From assembly GCA_022925895.1 (NCBI GenBank), contig JAKSYS010000070.1, forward strand, positions 1 through 64,000: a stretch of DNA of 64,000 nucleotides, read 5' to 3'. Each line of letters begins with the position of its first letter. Position 1 is the first letter of the stretch. This document shows positions 32,581 through 45,947 of the stretch, one piece after another. Both the position numbers and the translations under genes were made by a program. The notes beneath the pieces are model-generated. The model was not told the DNA's origin, ran no database searches, and worked only from the letters and a program-made list of their open reading frames with translations. The DNA comes from Fragilaria crotonensis (lineage: Eukaryota > Bacillariophyta > Fragilariophyceae > Fragilariales > Fragilariaceae).

Positions 32581-34341
32581 ATGACCATCACATTTTCGTT
32601 GGTATTGCGTCGTGTGGCTTCGTTCAACACGGCAGCTACCCTGACTGCGTTTGCTCCCCGGAAGAAGACCCAATTCCATCTCACCTCATCAGTCACGGGC
32701 GTATCCATCCTGAATCGCAGGGACGGTCCTCAACTACTGCGGCAAAGACATTTCTCAACCGCTCCCCTTTCGTCAGCAAGAGATTCCAACTTGGAACGAG
32801 TGCGACCCTTCCAAGTAACATCCTCATATGAACCAACGGGTGACCAACCGCTTGCGATACAGCAGCTTGTGAAACAGGTGCAACAAGGAGACAAGTTCAG
32901 TATCTTACAAGGCATTACAGGAACTGGCAAAACTTTTGTTATGTCACACGTAATTGCTCACTGCAACAGACCCACTCTTGTACTCTGTCACAATAAAACA
33001 CTGGCAGCACAGCTGGCCCGAGAGCTTCGATCCTTCTTTCAACACAATTCCGTCGAACTGTTCGTCTCCTACTACAATTCCTACACCCCAGAGTATTTTA
33101 TCGAAACAACTGGCACCTATTCGGAAAAAAAGTGTTCTGTCAACGACGAGATTGACGCCCTCCGCCATCGTGCGACTCGCGCTCTGTTGGAACGGAAGGA
33201 CGTTATCGTAGTCGCGTCCGTCTCGTGCATATTCGGATTGGGATTGCCCGCCGAATACCTAGACGCGTCCACCGCTATCGCCGTCGATGATGAAGTGGAC
33301 CCACAGGACTTGGTTCGTCAGTTGAAGGCGATGCTCTACGTACGACCGGAGGGGTGCGATGACATGTTGCGGGGCACTTATCAGTTGTCCAGGGGAAACA
33401 TGTTCGAAGGGACCTCGAAACTCATATTGAGTCTTTGGCCACCGCATGAGAAGTATCCCATACGGATCGAATTGGAAACAGACAACAAATCCGTGACACG
33501 AATCAAATCCATATTGTCCACCAATGCATCCGGTGGGTTGGCACCTCGAGAATCGTTACACATTTTCCCCGCCAAACACCATGTCGTATCGGACCAACGC
33601 TTGGAACAGGCATGTACCTTGATTGAGCAGGAAATGAAGGACCGCGTGGAAGAACTTAACCAAATGGGCAAACACGTCGAGTCGACACGTTTGCAGCAGC
33701 GTGTCATGAACGATTTGCTCTTGTTGCGCGAAACCGGATACTGTCCTGGCGCCGAGAATTATTCTCGGCACTTGGCCGGTCGTGCTCAAGGTGAACCGCC
33801 CGATACCTTGATTGACTACTTCAAATTGGCAGGCGATGGAGATTGGCTCTTAGTGGTGGATGAGTCGCATGTGACGTTGTCGCAGCTCAAGGCAATGTAC
33901 TTCGGCGATCGCTCTAGAAAACTTCGTTTGGTGAAGCATGGGTTTCGACTTCCTTCCGCTCTTGATAACCGACCTTTGAAGGATGAGGAGTTCTGGAGCC
34001 AAGTGTCACAAGCTGTGTTCGTCTCTGCGACTCCTTCATCAAAAGAGTTGGCATTGGCACAGAGCTCTCCGGTTGAAATGATGATCAGACCTACGTTTGT
34101 GTGTGATCCGACAATTGAGTTGAGATCTCCCGATGGACAGCTTGATCATCTAGTCCAGGAGGTCAAGGTGAGAGCCCTTAGAGGCGAGCGTACCTTGGCA
34201 ATGGCCTTGACGAAACGAGATGCTGAAGACCTGTCATCGTACATGTTAGAACATGACGTCAATGCAGCTTACATTCACTGTGACCTTACAACGCAAGAGC
34301 GATCAGATGCGCTAAAAAGCCTTACAAAATGGAGACATTGA
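32581..34341 (+). CDS. uvrB: UvrB domain of a UvrB-UvrC fusion, plastid-type presequence
   Basis: From the ATG at 32581 the protein begins with a hydrophobic/Arg segment ending in TLTAFAPRKK, close to the diatom plastid motif ASAFAP. UvrB motifs follow: Walker A GITGTGKTFV, LVLCHNKTLAAQLA, the beta-hairpin region FVSYYNSYTPEYFIE with EKKCSVNDEIDALRH, the DEAD-like VVDESHVTLSQL, RLPSALDNRPL, FVSATPS and a C-terminal helicase part. The frame ends at TGA 34339-34341, but one extra A in the run 34326-34329 and another in 34371-34373 explain the loss of frame; without them the reading passes straight into the downstream ORF. In bacteria UvrB verifies DNA damage and recruits UvrC. Bacterial or endosymbiont origin is inferred. 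Confidence 0.88.
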   Translation: MTITFSLVLRRVASFNTAATLTAFAPRKKTQFHLTSSVTGVSILNRRDGPQLLRQRHFSTAPLSSARDSNLERVRPFQVTSSYEPTGDQPLAIQQLVKQVQQGDKFSILQGITGTGKTFVMSHVIAHCNRPTLVLCHNKTLAAQLARELRSFFQHNSVELFVSYYNSYTPEYFIETTGTYSEKKCSVNDEIDALRHRATRALLERKDVIVVASVSCIFGLGLPAEYLDASTAIAVDDEVDPQDLVRQLKAMLYVRPEGCDDMLRGTYQLSRGNMFEGTSKLILSLWPPHEKYPIRIELETDNKSVTRIKSILSTNASGGLAPRESLHIFPAKHHVVSDQRLEQACTLIEQEMKDRVEELNQMGKHVESTRLQQRVMNDLLLLRETGYCPGAENYSRHLAGRAQGEPPDTLIDYFKLAGDGDWLLVVDESHVTLSQLKAMYFGDRSRKLRLVKHGFRLPSALDNRPLKDEEFWSQVSQAVFVSATPSSKELALAQSSPVEMMIRPTFVCDPTIELRSPDGQLDHLVQEVKVRALRGERTLAMALTKRDAEDLSSYMLEHDVNAAYIHCDLTTQERSDALKSLTKWRH

Positions 34342-34376
34342 TTGCTTAGTCGGTGTGAATTTGCTGCGCGAAAGGC

Positions 34377-36545
34377 TTGGACCTGCCGCAAGTGTCGTTG
34401 GTTGCGATTCTCAATGCCGACTCACAAGGTTTCTTGCGATCCGAAACAGCTCTGTTGCAAACGGTTGGCCGTGCTGCTCGCAACACGAATGGAAAGGCGA
34501 TATTTTATGCGAAAAGGATCACTGATGCCATGCAGCGTTGCATCGATGCCACCAACCGACGACGAACTGTGCAGCTAGCATACAACGAGGAGTATAATCA
34601 ATCGTCGATATCCACCAAGGGCTCCAGCATGATGTCACTCTTTGACCTTCTCAAGGAGGAAATAGAAAGTGAGAAGGCGGTGGAGATCTTTCAGCCCACA
34701 TCCAAAAGGGAGATCAGAGGAGGAGTTCCGCATGAACTACAACTGGCTGAATTGCCATCGGGAAGCTTGTCACTTGACTCACGTTCCAGCGTCATCACTG
34801 ATCACCTGCCAAGTAAACCTGGAGTATACTTCTGGAAAGATGCTGCTGGCAACATCTTGTACATAGGAAAAGCGAAGAAACTACGCAGCCGCGTGAAATC
34901 GTACCTCGGCCCGGGCACAAGACATAGCCCAAGGATAAAGATCATGCTTGCTAAAGCCACCGCCGTGGAGTACGTGTTAACACCGAGTGAACGGGATGCG
35001 TTGGTATTGGAATCAAACCTCATCAAGCACCACCTCCCCCCATACAACGTCCTCTTGAAGGACGACTCGTCATATCCGTACATTTGTGCTTCTGTTGGAG
35101 ATGCGTACCCTCGCTTCTCTGCTGTACCAAGGCGACAAGTGGGCGAGAAGGCATCAAAGTATAGGTACTTTGGACCCTATCCGAAGTATGAAGACATCAA
35201 TACGGTTCTGGATCACATTGAGGAAGCCTATGATTTGAGGGCCAAGTCGTTTGATGCTCGCTATGGATCGGGAACGCAGAATGAGTACAAACTACTATTT
35301 GATCGGGTTTTGAGTGAGGTTTTCGACGGAGGTAATGGAGGGCAGTCGATGATACCGATGCGGGCGGAATTCGAGGAAGCTTCGCTGCTTTTTGGTAGCA
35401 CGTACAATAAATGCAGAGATGTTGTCGCAATCGGACAGAGTAGGGAAGGGGCGAGTGACGCGGTAGTGCATGTTCTACAGCTTCGAAACGGTCTATTGGC
35501 GAACAGATTCTCTTACGCCTGCACACTGCCGAAGGATTGTCAAGGGACAGAGGATCTAGCCTCTGTAATAGAATCTGTACTCATTCAACAGCACTACCCC
35601 TCTGGTGAGGCATCGGCGATTGGTGGATTCAGCTTCTTCCCAGATGAAGTTCTTTTGCAGTACCCTCTGGGATCCACCGCCGAGTTGAAGAGGGCGATAA
35701 GGAGTGCTCGAACTCTTGCCGAACCGAACCGAAGTTTCCCGACGGACGTGCGTCATATTGCTTCGAGGGGTCCTCGACAACAAAGTGACGAGAGGGCCAT
35801 TGAATTTGCATATGCAAATGCCAAACAGGTGGCCATTGATAGCATGATGGAAAGCGATCGTGGTGCCACGAAAACATCTTTGGATGGAACTGCTATCAAG
35901 GAACTGGAACGCTTGCTCACCTTGGATAACCCGCCGACACGAATTGAGTGTTACGATATCAGTCATACTCAGGGTGAGGTTGCTGTCGGGTCGCGAGTGG
36001 TTTTTGTCAATGGGAAGCCAGAGCCGGCACTGTATAGACGGTTCAATATTCAATCAGAGGTAGGAAACGACGATTACGCAAGCCTGGAGGAAGTACTGCA
36101 GCGACGATTTAGTCGGGTTTGGCTCAACGGCCAAGGTGGGCTAGTTGGGGAAGAGGACCCATGGGCAATGCCTGATTTAATTCTCATTGACGGTGGAGTT
36201 GGTCAATTAAGAGCTGCCATCAAGGGAATGGCGAAGTCGAATGTGTTCCCTCGCTTTACTGATACCGTTAAAGGCAGGGGCAACGATGTGATTTTTGAGG
36301 ACGACGACATGGACCTCGATTCCGGTGCTGCCAACGGCATAGATTTGCAACCAATGAGAGCCTTTGTCCCAATCTGTTCCCTGGCAAAGAATATGGAAGA
36401 AGTCTTCGTTTATGGACGACCGGATCCTGTCAACGATACACCAGATTCTCCCGGTCTCCTTCTATTGAGGTCTTTGAGAGATGAGAGTCATCGCTTTGCA
36501 CTTGCGTCGCATCGCAAGCGCCGAACAGCTGAGTTAATTAAATAG
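34377..36545 (+). CDS. uvrC: UvrB C-terminus fused to UvrC nuclease
   Basis: The first 100 residues are the end of UvrB, not Uvr[55 protein letters not shown]. After a short linker a GIY-YIG domain begins ([34 protein letters not shown]), continuing to the family-typical [15 protein letters not shown] and YRYFGPYP. The C-terminal RNase H-like endonuclease domain shows [13 protein letters not shown] (Asp), [12 protein letters not shown] (Asp) and [15 protein letters not shown] (His). So both incision centres are present. The protein ends about 10 residues after HRKRR, where most UvrC proteins go on with helix-hairpin-helix motifs. It lies in one transcription unit with the uvrB part. A partial copy is at 24648-25665. 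No uvrA is in the window. Confidence 0.92.
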   Translation: MDLPQVSLVAILNADSQGFLRSETALLQTVGRAARNTNGKAIFYAKRITDAMQRCIDATNRRRTVQLAYNEEYNQSSISTKGSSMMSLFDLLKEEIESEKAVEIFQPTSKREIRGGVPHELQLAELPSGSLSLDSRSSVITDHLPSKPGVYFWKDAAGNILYIGKAKKLRSRVKSYLGPGTRHSPRIKIMLAKATAVEYVLTPSERDALVLESNLIKHHLPPYNVLLKDDSSYPYICASVGDAYPRFSAVPRRQVGEKASKYRYFGPYPKYEDINTVLDHIEEAYDLRAKSFDARYGSGTQNEYKLLFDRVLSEVFDGGNGGQSMIPMRAEFEEASLLFGSTYNKCRDVVAIGQSREGASDAVVHVLQLRNGLLANRFSYACTLPKDCQGTEDLASVIESVLIQQHYPSGEASAIGGFSFFPDEVLLQYPLGSTAELKRAIRSARTLAEPNRSFPTDVRHIASRGPRQQSDERAIEFAYANAKQVAIDSMMESDRGATKTSLDGTAIKELERLLTLDNPPTRIECYDISHTQGEVAVGSRVVFVNGKPEPALYRRFNIQSEVGNDDYASLEEVLQRRFSRVWLNGQGGLVGEEDPWAMPDLILIDGGVGQLRAAIKGMAKSNVFPRFTDTVKGRGNDVIFEDDDMDLDSGAANGIDLQPMRAFVPICSLAKNMEEVFVYGRPDPVNDTPDSPGLLLLRSLRDESHRFALASHRKRRTAELIK

Positions 36546-37020
36546 ATTGCAGCTCAACTTTCATCATCATACGTTTCGGCGGTGCAAGGATCTCCCTGCA
36601 GGTGATCTGATGGTGCCGAGACGCCACACTGTTGACTGATCCACTATACCTTCATTGACTCGTGTGTCAATACATTATAACTTGATTGTGCCCCTCCCCC
36701 ATCTTAAGACGAGGCTACTATCAAAGTATCTCTTTCTATGTGGGAGCAGTAATTAATTCCAATAGATTGTAAGTCCAAGGTCAACGATTCTTTGACGGCA
36801 TCCGTCTCTTCTTTAGTCAAACACCATCACTTAAAAATGCCATCGGAATAGGCTGTTTGATACCACGGCGGAAGCGAGTTCAAGAGTCGCACAGCATCGC
36901 CACATTCGTTCGACGATAGGCGTTCCTGATGAAGAACGCAGTCCCAGTTGTCGCAGCTTAAATGTAGGCTGTAGCGCAAATGTCAAGTAGTCTGCTCGTG
37001 ATACTCAGTATGATTAAACT
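36546..37020. other. Intergenic between convergent genes
   Basis: Separates the 3' ends of uvrC (plus) and the glutamyl-tRNA synthetase (minus). It should hold both 3' UTRs; no gene seen. A uvrC HhH tail is not evident in any frame here. Confidence 0.4.
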
Positions 37021-39780
<2,760 letters not shown>

Positions 39781-40199
39781 TGATTGCCGCTTGTGTCGTA
39801 TCGATGAACCGAAGTTGACGTTGGAGGGCGACACGAAGAAAATCGATGATATGTGGGCTCTGACTTTGTCATACACTTTCTCGTGGGACGCAGCACGCAT
39901 CGACTGTGTACCGATGGTATGGATTCCGACTTCAACTTTTGCCTCCAAACGGAGCCTAGTAGGCATACCCTACGCCCTCAAGCGCGAGAGCATAACGCGT
40001 AACCTTATTGATTCAACTTATCACGAGGTTTGTTAGGATCTTTAAAATATAGTTCGTACTGATCTGCGACGTCGCGCGTCTGTCTGCATGGCAGCGGCGG
40101 GCCAGGTGTCAAGAATCCCTCACACATCATTCATTTCTCTCATGTAAATGTAGGAAGTGTTCAGCAATTTTTTCCCGATTTCGTTTTTCGAAACCCATC
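39781..40199. other. Divergent intergenic region
   Basis: About 420 bp shared by the 5' ends of the glutamyl-tRNA synthetase (minus) and the DHAR-like gene (plus); a bidirectional promoter is likely. A plus frame through 39575-40036 is the antisense shadow of exon 1 and this region. Confidence 0.45.
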
Positions 40200-41199
40200 A
40201 TGTCGACGATGGTTCGTTACCTGATAATTGCCCTGGCTACGGGGGCATCATTCGCTCTGCAAGGCCCACCTGCAATATCCAGACCGCGTAAAACCTCATT
40301 ACAAGCAGGTGTGATGAATCGAGGACTTGAACAAAGGCGGGAAGGTGCAACGCCGCAAGGTTCGTATCTTGATGTGGATCTCGTAGTCGTCAAGGCCAAT
40401 CATGACGATCGGTAACTGTGCATACTGTGACGAACTGAGTCTTATTCGCGTTTTGAGTACTCGCTGACTCTGAAATCCATGAACTTCATATCTCACGTTG
40501 TTTCCTTTCTCCCTTGTACCAAACAATGCAGAGGGCGGCATGACTCTATACTTGAAAGCCGCCGCCGATGGAACATCCGTCGGTGACTGTCCTTTTGCGC
40601 ACGCAGTTCGAATGGTTTTGGAAGAGAAGGGCTTGGAGTACGATCTCCGACCCAGTACCCAAGAAACAAAACCTAGCTGGTTAGTGGAACACTACGATGG
40701 AAAGATGCCAGCCTTGAGACATCGCAAGGAATGTTATGTCGAAAGTGAAGTCATTTGCCAGTATTTAGATTTCTTTTTCCCGAATCCTTCCATGACATGT
40801 AAGAACAAAAAAATAAAGGCAGCAGCAGAAGCCGCAGTGGATGGGTTCTTCCCGCGTGTCGCGAAGTACTTGAAGCACACTCCTGATGGGGACGATAACG
40901 ATGACATCCTCAAGGCGAGTTTAGAATCAGGGCTGCAGATATTGGAAGATCATCTGCTGTGCCAGGAAGGACAATTTTTGTGTGGCGACCAATTTACAGT
41001 GATGGATTGCTCGCTGGCACCGAAGCTTTATCACATGAAGACGGGCCTGAAGGTATTCAAGGCCAGTGCGGTGGACGTTGAGGCTCAATTTCCAATGGTT
41101 TCAAAATATATGGATACAGTGATGGCTCGGCAGTCTTTTGTGACAACGATGTATCCAGAAGATGTGATTCTTTATGGTTGGGGTAATGCGAGGCAGTAA
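40200..41199 (+). CDS. GST-fold dehydroascorbate reductase/CLIC-like protein, putative plastid
   Basis: Exon 1 is 40200-40359 and exon 2 is 40532-41199; the 172-bp intron runs from GTTCGT to TGCAG and joins in phase to 275 residues. The N-terminus is a signal peptide ending in LATGASFALQGPP, with Phe right after Ala-Ser, like the diatom plastid motif. The thioredoxin-fold half carries GDCPFAHAVRMVLEEKG; CPF with Cys near residue 73 is the glutathione-binding site of dehydroascorbate reductases and CLIC proteins. PALRHRKECYVESEVICQYL is the gamma-glutamyl-binding Glu-Ser region. The helical GST domain follows (FLCGDQFTVMDCSLAPKLYH). It probably recycles ascorbate using glutathione in the plastid. 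An alternative donor at the later GTAACT would not keep frame. Confidence 0.85.
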
Positions 41200-41629
41200 C
41201 ATAGGACTTAATCCTGCGTTTGAACGATTGTGTCATGTCGTACACACGACAAGGAGGTTGTCATGCTGACATCATACCAGCTATATTCTCTTCGGTGTGT
41301 CCAATCTTGCTTGATAATGAAAGGCTACTTGATGTATGGTCATGTCAAGTTGGATGAATCATGAAATAATCATGAGATGCATGATTTACTTGGTTGCGCG
41401 AACGTATCTTGCAATGCTATCATGGTTTTTAGAGCAGTATCAGAGTATAATCTTACTCCAAAATGTTTTCAGTCGTGTTAGTTGGCTGACTACTTGTATT
41501 TCCCGTAGCGTCCAGTACCTTTGTGACGTGGTTTTCGACTCAGCCTCACAAATCTTTCGGTTCTCCACTCGTTGACGCACCAGATGCTGACCAAACCACC
41601 TTCGCACTCTTTGCAGAGCATACAGGAGC
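41200..41629. other. Intergenic, no gene seen
   Basis: Lies between two plus-strand genes; it should contain the DHAR 3' UTR and the promoter of the HAD-ankyrin gene. Confidence 0.4.
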
Positions 41630-42805
41630 ATGAAGCCTTGGAGGGCGTTAACATTGTGCCTATCATCCACAATGAAGAAACGACCACTCCTTCGCGGTGT
41701 TGTCTTGGACATGGATGGTACCTTGACAGTCCCGAACCTCGACTTCGCTGAAATGTATCGTCGATGTGGGGTAGACAAGAAGGACGATATCCTAAAAGTG
41801 CTGGCTGCCATGCCGAGCGAGGAAGCGGCAAGCAGGTACAAGATCATTGAAGACATGGAAGATGAAGCTACTCGAACGATGAAACTCATGCCAGGTGCAC
41901 CAGAACTCATGATGTGGTTGCGAGCTCATAAAATCCGAACAGCCGTAGTGACACGCAATACAATGAAATCAGTGAAGGCGCTGGAAACTATGCTGGGAAC
42001 ATTGGATATTATTGTTGCGCGTGATACGCATGCAGGCATTCTGCCCAAACCACATCCTTCAGCGATGCAGTATATTTGCAAAGAATGGAATATTACCGAT
42101 CCTTCCACTCTCATCATGATCGGCGACTCTCCTGCGAACGATGTTGCATTCGGCAAAGGTGCAGGGACTTTGACAGCTCTTTTAAATTCAGGACGACAAC
42201 AATTCGACGCCGACAAAGCACCTACAGAATCTGCAGACGTTGTTGTTGATCTACTTTGGGATCTTCCTCATCATCTCTGGTCACTCTTCAAGATTGATGG
42301 ATCCCTTGGAACGAATACGCCGCTGAAGAAATACGACACTCCTGCTCCATGTTCTCCAACAACTCGCTCTGCTGTCGAGGGAAACATTGACGGCATGACC
42401 CCGGATCAGCTTCACGTACCAGACAAATCTGGCAACACTCCACTAATCTGGGCTGCTGACGCCGGCAATGATGATGTAGTGCAACATGTGCTGCAAGATT
42501 CCGCAGCATCCATCAACCATCGAGGCTACTTGGGAAGCACCGCCCTTTCTCGAGCCGCGCGACGCGGGCATGTCCGCATCTTGGAGCTCCTCCTTCAAGC
42601 TGGCGCGGATCCCAACATTTGCAACGACAAGATGCAGTATCCACTTCACTTTGCGGCCTTCAAAGGACACATGCCGGCTGTCCTGGTATTGCTGGCATGC
42701 GAGAAGCTTAACAAGTGCGTGCTGGATCGCAAGGGTCGAATCCCTGCGTACGATACCAAGGACGACGCGATAAGAGATGTTATCTTGGCATCTATGGACT
42801 CGTAG
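41630..42805 (+). CDS. HAD-family phosphatase fused to ankyrin repeats
   Basis: The product is 391 residues from the ATG at 41630, or 377 from the ATG at 41672, and intronless. The first two thirds are a haloacid dehalogenase hydrolase: motif I VVLDMDGTLT (Asp nucleophile, residue 27), a four-helix cap, motif II AVVTRNT, motif III Lys in LPKPHPSAM, and motif IV MIGDSPANDVAFGKGAG. About residues 265-375 form three ankyrin-type repeats (DKSGNTPLIWAADAGNDDVV, GSTALSRAARRGHVRILELL, QYPLHFAAFKGHMPAVLVLL). The HAD part resembles phosphoglycolate/beta-phosphoglucomutase-like phosphatases; the substrate cannot be read from sequence. The repeats probably bind a protein partner. I do not know this fusion as a standard architecture. 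Confidence 0.88.
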   Translation: MKPWRALTLCLSSTMKKRPLLRGVVLDMDGTLTVPNLDFAEMYRRCGVDKKDDILKVLAAMPSEEAASRYKIIEDMEDEATRTMKLMPGAPELMMWLRAHKIRTAVVTRNTMKSVKALETMLGTLDIIVARDTHAGILPKPHPSAMQYICKEWNITDPSTLIMIGDSPANDVAFGKGAGTLTALLNSGRQQFDADKAPTESADVVVDLLWDLPHHLWSLFKIDGSLGTNTPLKKYDTPAPCSPTTRSAVEGNIDGMTPDQLHVPDKSGNTPLIWAADAGNDDVVQHVLQDSAASINHRGYLGSTALSRAARRGHVRILELLLQAGADPNICNDKMQYPLHFAAFKGHMPAVLVLLACEKLNKCVLDRKGRIPAYDTKDDAIRDVILASMDS

Positions 42806-43627
42806 CTAACTCGAACACATGTTTTCGTAGACTTACGCTCATCACTGCCCCTACTACCAACTACTTTACTCCTGAGTACTGAAGGAGTTCAGCACTTGGA
42901 ACGTCTGCTACCCTCGCCTCTCTCAAGTCCGGTCTCCAGACTCTAGGTAACCCCTACCGACAAAGACTCATGCTCTCGCCAATCATATCTACTCCCTACG
43001 CTCTTGTCCTCTATCCATCCAATATGCTCCACTACACCACTTTACTCTCTATGTATTATGTATATGCTATACTCGTAGCTTGTAGGTCTACGACGTAATC
43101 CAAGATCCAAGCACTCAAGCTAGGTCTTGATTACTTCCAGTACATGCACTATGTGCTATATGACTATATAACATACTACTAGAGCTCTCTAGTAGAGTAT
43201 GCATCCAACATGGAGTCGGTACAGTGGTACAGTAGTCCGATCACTGTACTCCTATGACATAAAATTCCGGGTACATCATGTACTCCAATGATTCAGTTCC
43301 CCTAACCTACGTGAGCAGGTACTGTGCTGGAGTAGACTGGAGCGTGACCTAAGAATTAACCGTGGCACCTGGCACAGGCGATGGGCATGCATCATGCATA
43401 CACATAATAGTACTGTACCAGGTATCCGGTACCAGTACATACGGCCAAGCCTGTAAACTGTGAACCCAGTCATGTCCCGAGTCCCGAGTCTCGTCTCCGA
43501 AGTCCAAATGGCAGACGCGTCTTTCGGCCTGATGTCACCTGAAGCGCGTCACAAACTTGATTGACACCAGCATCATTCTCGACGTGCACAATGTGAGCAC
43601 AACCGAGGCAAGATCCCCAACATAAGC
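42806..43627. other. Intergenic with GTAC-rich stretches
   Basis: No gene. Short palindromic words with GTAC recur at about 43130-43450. Contains the promoter of the mitochondrial carrier. Confidence 0.45.
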
Positions 43628-44932
43628 ATGCCGTCCAAGGACAACGCGAAGAAACCACCCTTGCTGCACCTCATTGCCGGAGGATGTGCCGGCTTTGTTG
43701 AGAGCAGTATTTGTCGTAAGTCTATGGTGGTTATGACGAATTGTGAGACTTCATTGACCTGACAGCAGCGGACTATTCCAGATCCCCTTGATACTATCAA
43801 AACGCGATTGCAGCTTCGTCGTCAGTCGCAAACCATTGACGCCATTAAGGCTCGAAGTAGCATGATGGAACCAGCCCTAAGATTGAAGCATTCCTTGACG
43901 GAACCTCTGAGCGTGCTTGGGCGAGGCGCATCGTGGGCGGAACCCAAGATCCATTCCCAAAGCGGAGTTGTGGCAATGCACCAGGGAGCTTTGCACGAAC
44001 CCAGTCTGAAAATGACCACGGTGACGGTGAGTCCTCCTCCCACGCGGCCCATCAAATATTCGGGAAACGCAGTAACTGCTCCCTTGGGGCCCTTTGGAAC
44101 CGCCAAACGCATCGTGCAGCGCGAAGGATTCTTGGCACTCTACAAGGGTCTCGGTGCCGTGTATGTAGGCATTATTCCCAAAATGGCCATTCGTTTTCTC
44201 TCCTTCGAGCAATACAAGGAAGGACTAGGTCGTGTCATGGGAAGTGGATCATCCACCGTGTTTTTGGCTGGGCTTGCATCAGGATTGACCGAAGCTGTCT
44301 TGGTGGTGACCCCCGCAGAAGTCTGTAAGATTCGAATGCAGGGACAATATCACAGTATGATGGATCCGTCCCAGATGAAGAATCGAAAGTATACAAACGT
44401 CTTGCAAACAGCTGCAACTATCGTGCGAGAAGAAGGCATGGGTGCCTTGTACAAAGGTCTCATCCCGACGATGCTTCGTCAGGGGTGTAATCAGGCCGTC
44501 AACTTCACCGCTTACCAGTGGATTAAGAGAAAAGTTTTGGATGTACAGGGTGGCAGCGAGTTACATTTCTGGCAATCACTGGTAATTGGAGGGCTAAGCG
44601 GAGGTATGGGACCTTTAGTAAATAACCCATTGGGTAAGTCGTTTATGTCATTGTCGTAGAACGACTGCGTTTCACGTTACTGATCGCTTGGTTCCTATGA
44701 ATTCACAGATGTTGTCAAGACGAGACTGCAAAAGCAAGTGGTGATGGCAGGGAAAAAAACGAAATATTCCGGTCTCGTGCAAGCCTGTGGCGTGATTGCG
44801 CGAGAGGAGGGAATTCTGGCTCTCTGGAAGGGCATCACGCCTCGTTTGATGCGAATCATGCCTGGACAGGCCATTACTTTTATGACGTATGAGGCCGTTA
44901 GTTCATTCCTGTATCGCAACGAATTGATCTAA
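43628..44932 (+). CDS. Mitochondrial carrier, succinate/fumarate (SFC1) type
   Basis: Three exons, 43628-43715, 43782-44633 and 44709-44932; introns of 66 and 75 bp both begin GTAAGT and end CAG. Joined product is 387 residues. Three carrier repeats each have the P-x-D/E-x-x-K/R signature: HPLDTIKTRLQ, TPAEVCKIRMQ and NPLDVVKTRLQ; introns 1 and 2 both fall inside signature motifs. Segments such as GFLALYKGLGAVYVGIIPKM and GLTEAVLVVTPAEV closely match yeast Sfc1 as I know it, which exchanges cytosolic succinate for mitochondrial fumarate across the inner membrane. An insertion of about 65-85 residues after the first signature is atypical. Citrate carrier is the main alternative. Confidence 0.9.
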
Positions 44933-45535
44933 CTCCATGAAATGAGCTGGCATTCAAGGGTGCATACTATAGGACAATCGGTCAAGACTTGAATCTCGAT
45001 CTACTGCTGTCGACGACAACTCCATAGCGTCCTTCCGTTCCACCTCATTTCTCTTGTCATATAATCGAATGGTCTTGTTCAACACTCCTATGAGACATTT
45101 TGATTAGTTGACTTTTGATGGTACAGTGTTTGTACTGCCCACTGGAGGCTGAAGGGATGCCATCCATCAATCATCTGCCCGTCTGACACTGAGTTGGCGT
45201 TCAAGATTGAAGTACGAATAGAAAAGATGAAGATTCATGCCTTACTCATATATCTTGATGGAATCCAAAGTCATTTGAGAGTCTCCCTTTGGTACAAGTA
45301 TGCATACCATTGAACGAAGGAAAATTACGAATAGAAAACTGGTTCCAATGATCTGTGGTGTATGGTGATATGGTGATGGGCAGTTGTGCAGTTCTGGAGA
45401 TGACTGGACCAGGAATGACGCTACGTACTACTACCGGTAGTAGAGAGTGTCATACCTCATACCTCGCATACCGCATACCTCATACCAGGTACATGTCTAC
45501 TCTAGGTGAGTATGTACTGGTTTCACTATGCACAC
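44933..45535. other. Intergenic with short CATACC tandem repeats
   Basis: No gene. At about 45450-45490 the word CATACC(T) is repeated several times in a row. The left boundary of the tyrosine-recombinase element is at about 45536. Confidence 0.45.
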
Positions 45536-45943
45536 TTTGCGTACCCATGGGTCAAGATGGATAAGCAGGAAGGGACAGGCAGTAACTTGGTAAGTACACA
45601 ATGTCCTGACGATTTCAATGTCTCTAACGCGGTCTGCACTTCGACAGAAAAAACGACGTACCGACAACGGTCGGTGTTTGGTTGTCGAGCGTCAGGTCAC
45701 CGCGTACTGGAATTGGAAAGCCCTCTGAAAAGGGGTCCTCGTCACCATGTCATTAGGTACCCAGAAGGACAATGCTTACCGACAGAAACCGGTTACTTGG
45801 AAAGTCCAAGCCTTACCGTTTACTTGAAAGCAGCTTGTCAGAGCAAAGTGATTTGCTCACTCTTTTTGGTTCTCTCTGCGTTTATCCTCGGACCGTACAC
45901 CCAAGGCCTTTCGACAGAAAGACCAATCTGCAGTTTCTTTTTC
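45536..45943 (+). repeat. Split direct repeat A1
   Basis: 408 bp, colinear with 54276-54683. It starts TTTGCGTACCC and ends CAGTTTCTTTTTC, four bases before the gag-like ATG. By eye only a few substitutions separate the copies. It probably carries the promoter. Confidence 0.92.
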
Positions 45944-45947
45944 TATC

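Noticed and set aside
34342-34578. 78-codon frame following the uvrB stop as a separate gene
   Set aside because: It is the out-of-frame reading produced by the two A insertions; the conserved UvrB C-terminus is in another frame over the same bases.
45450-45490. Short CATACC tandem units as a possible CRISPR-like or satellite array
   Set aside because: Units are 6-8 bases without spacers; simple low-complexity repeat in a eukaryotic intergenic region.
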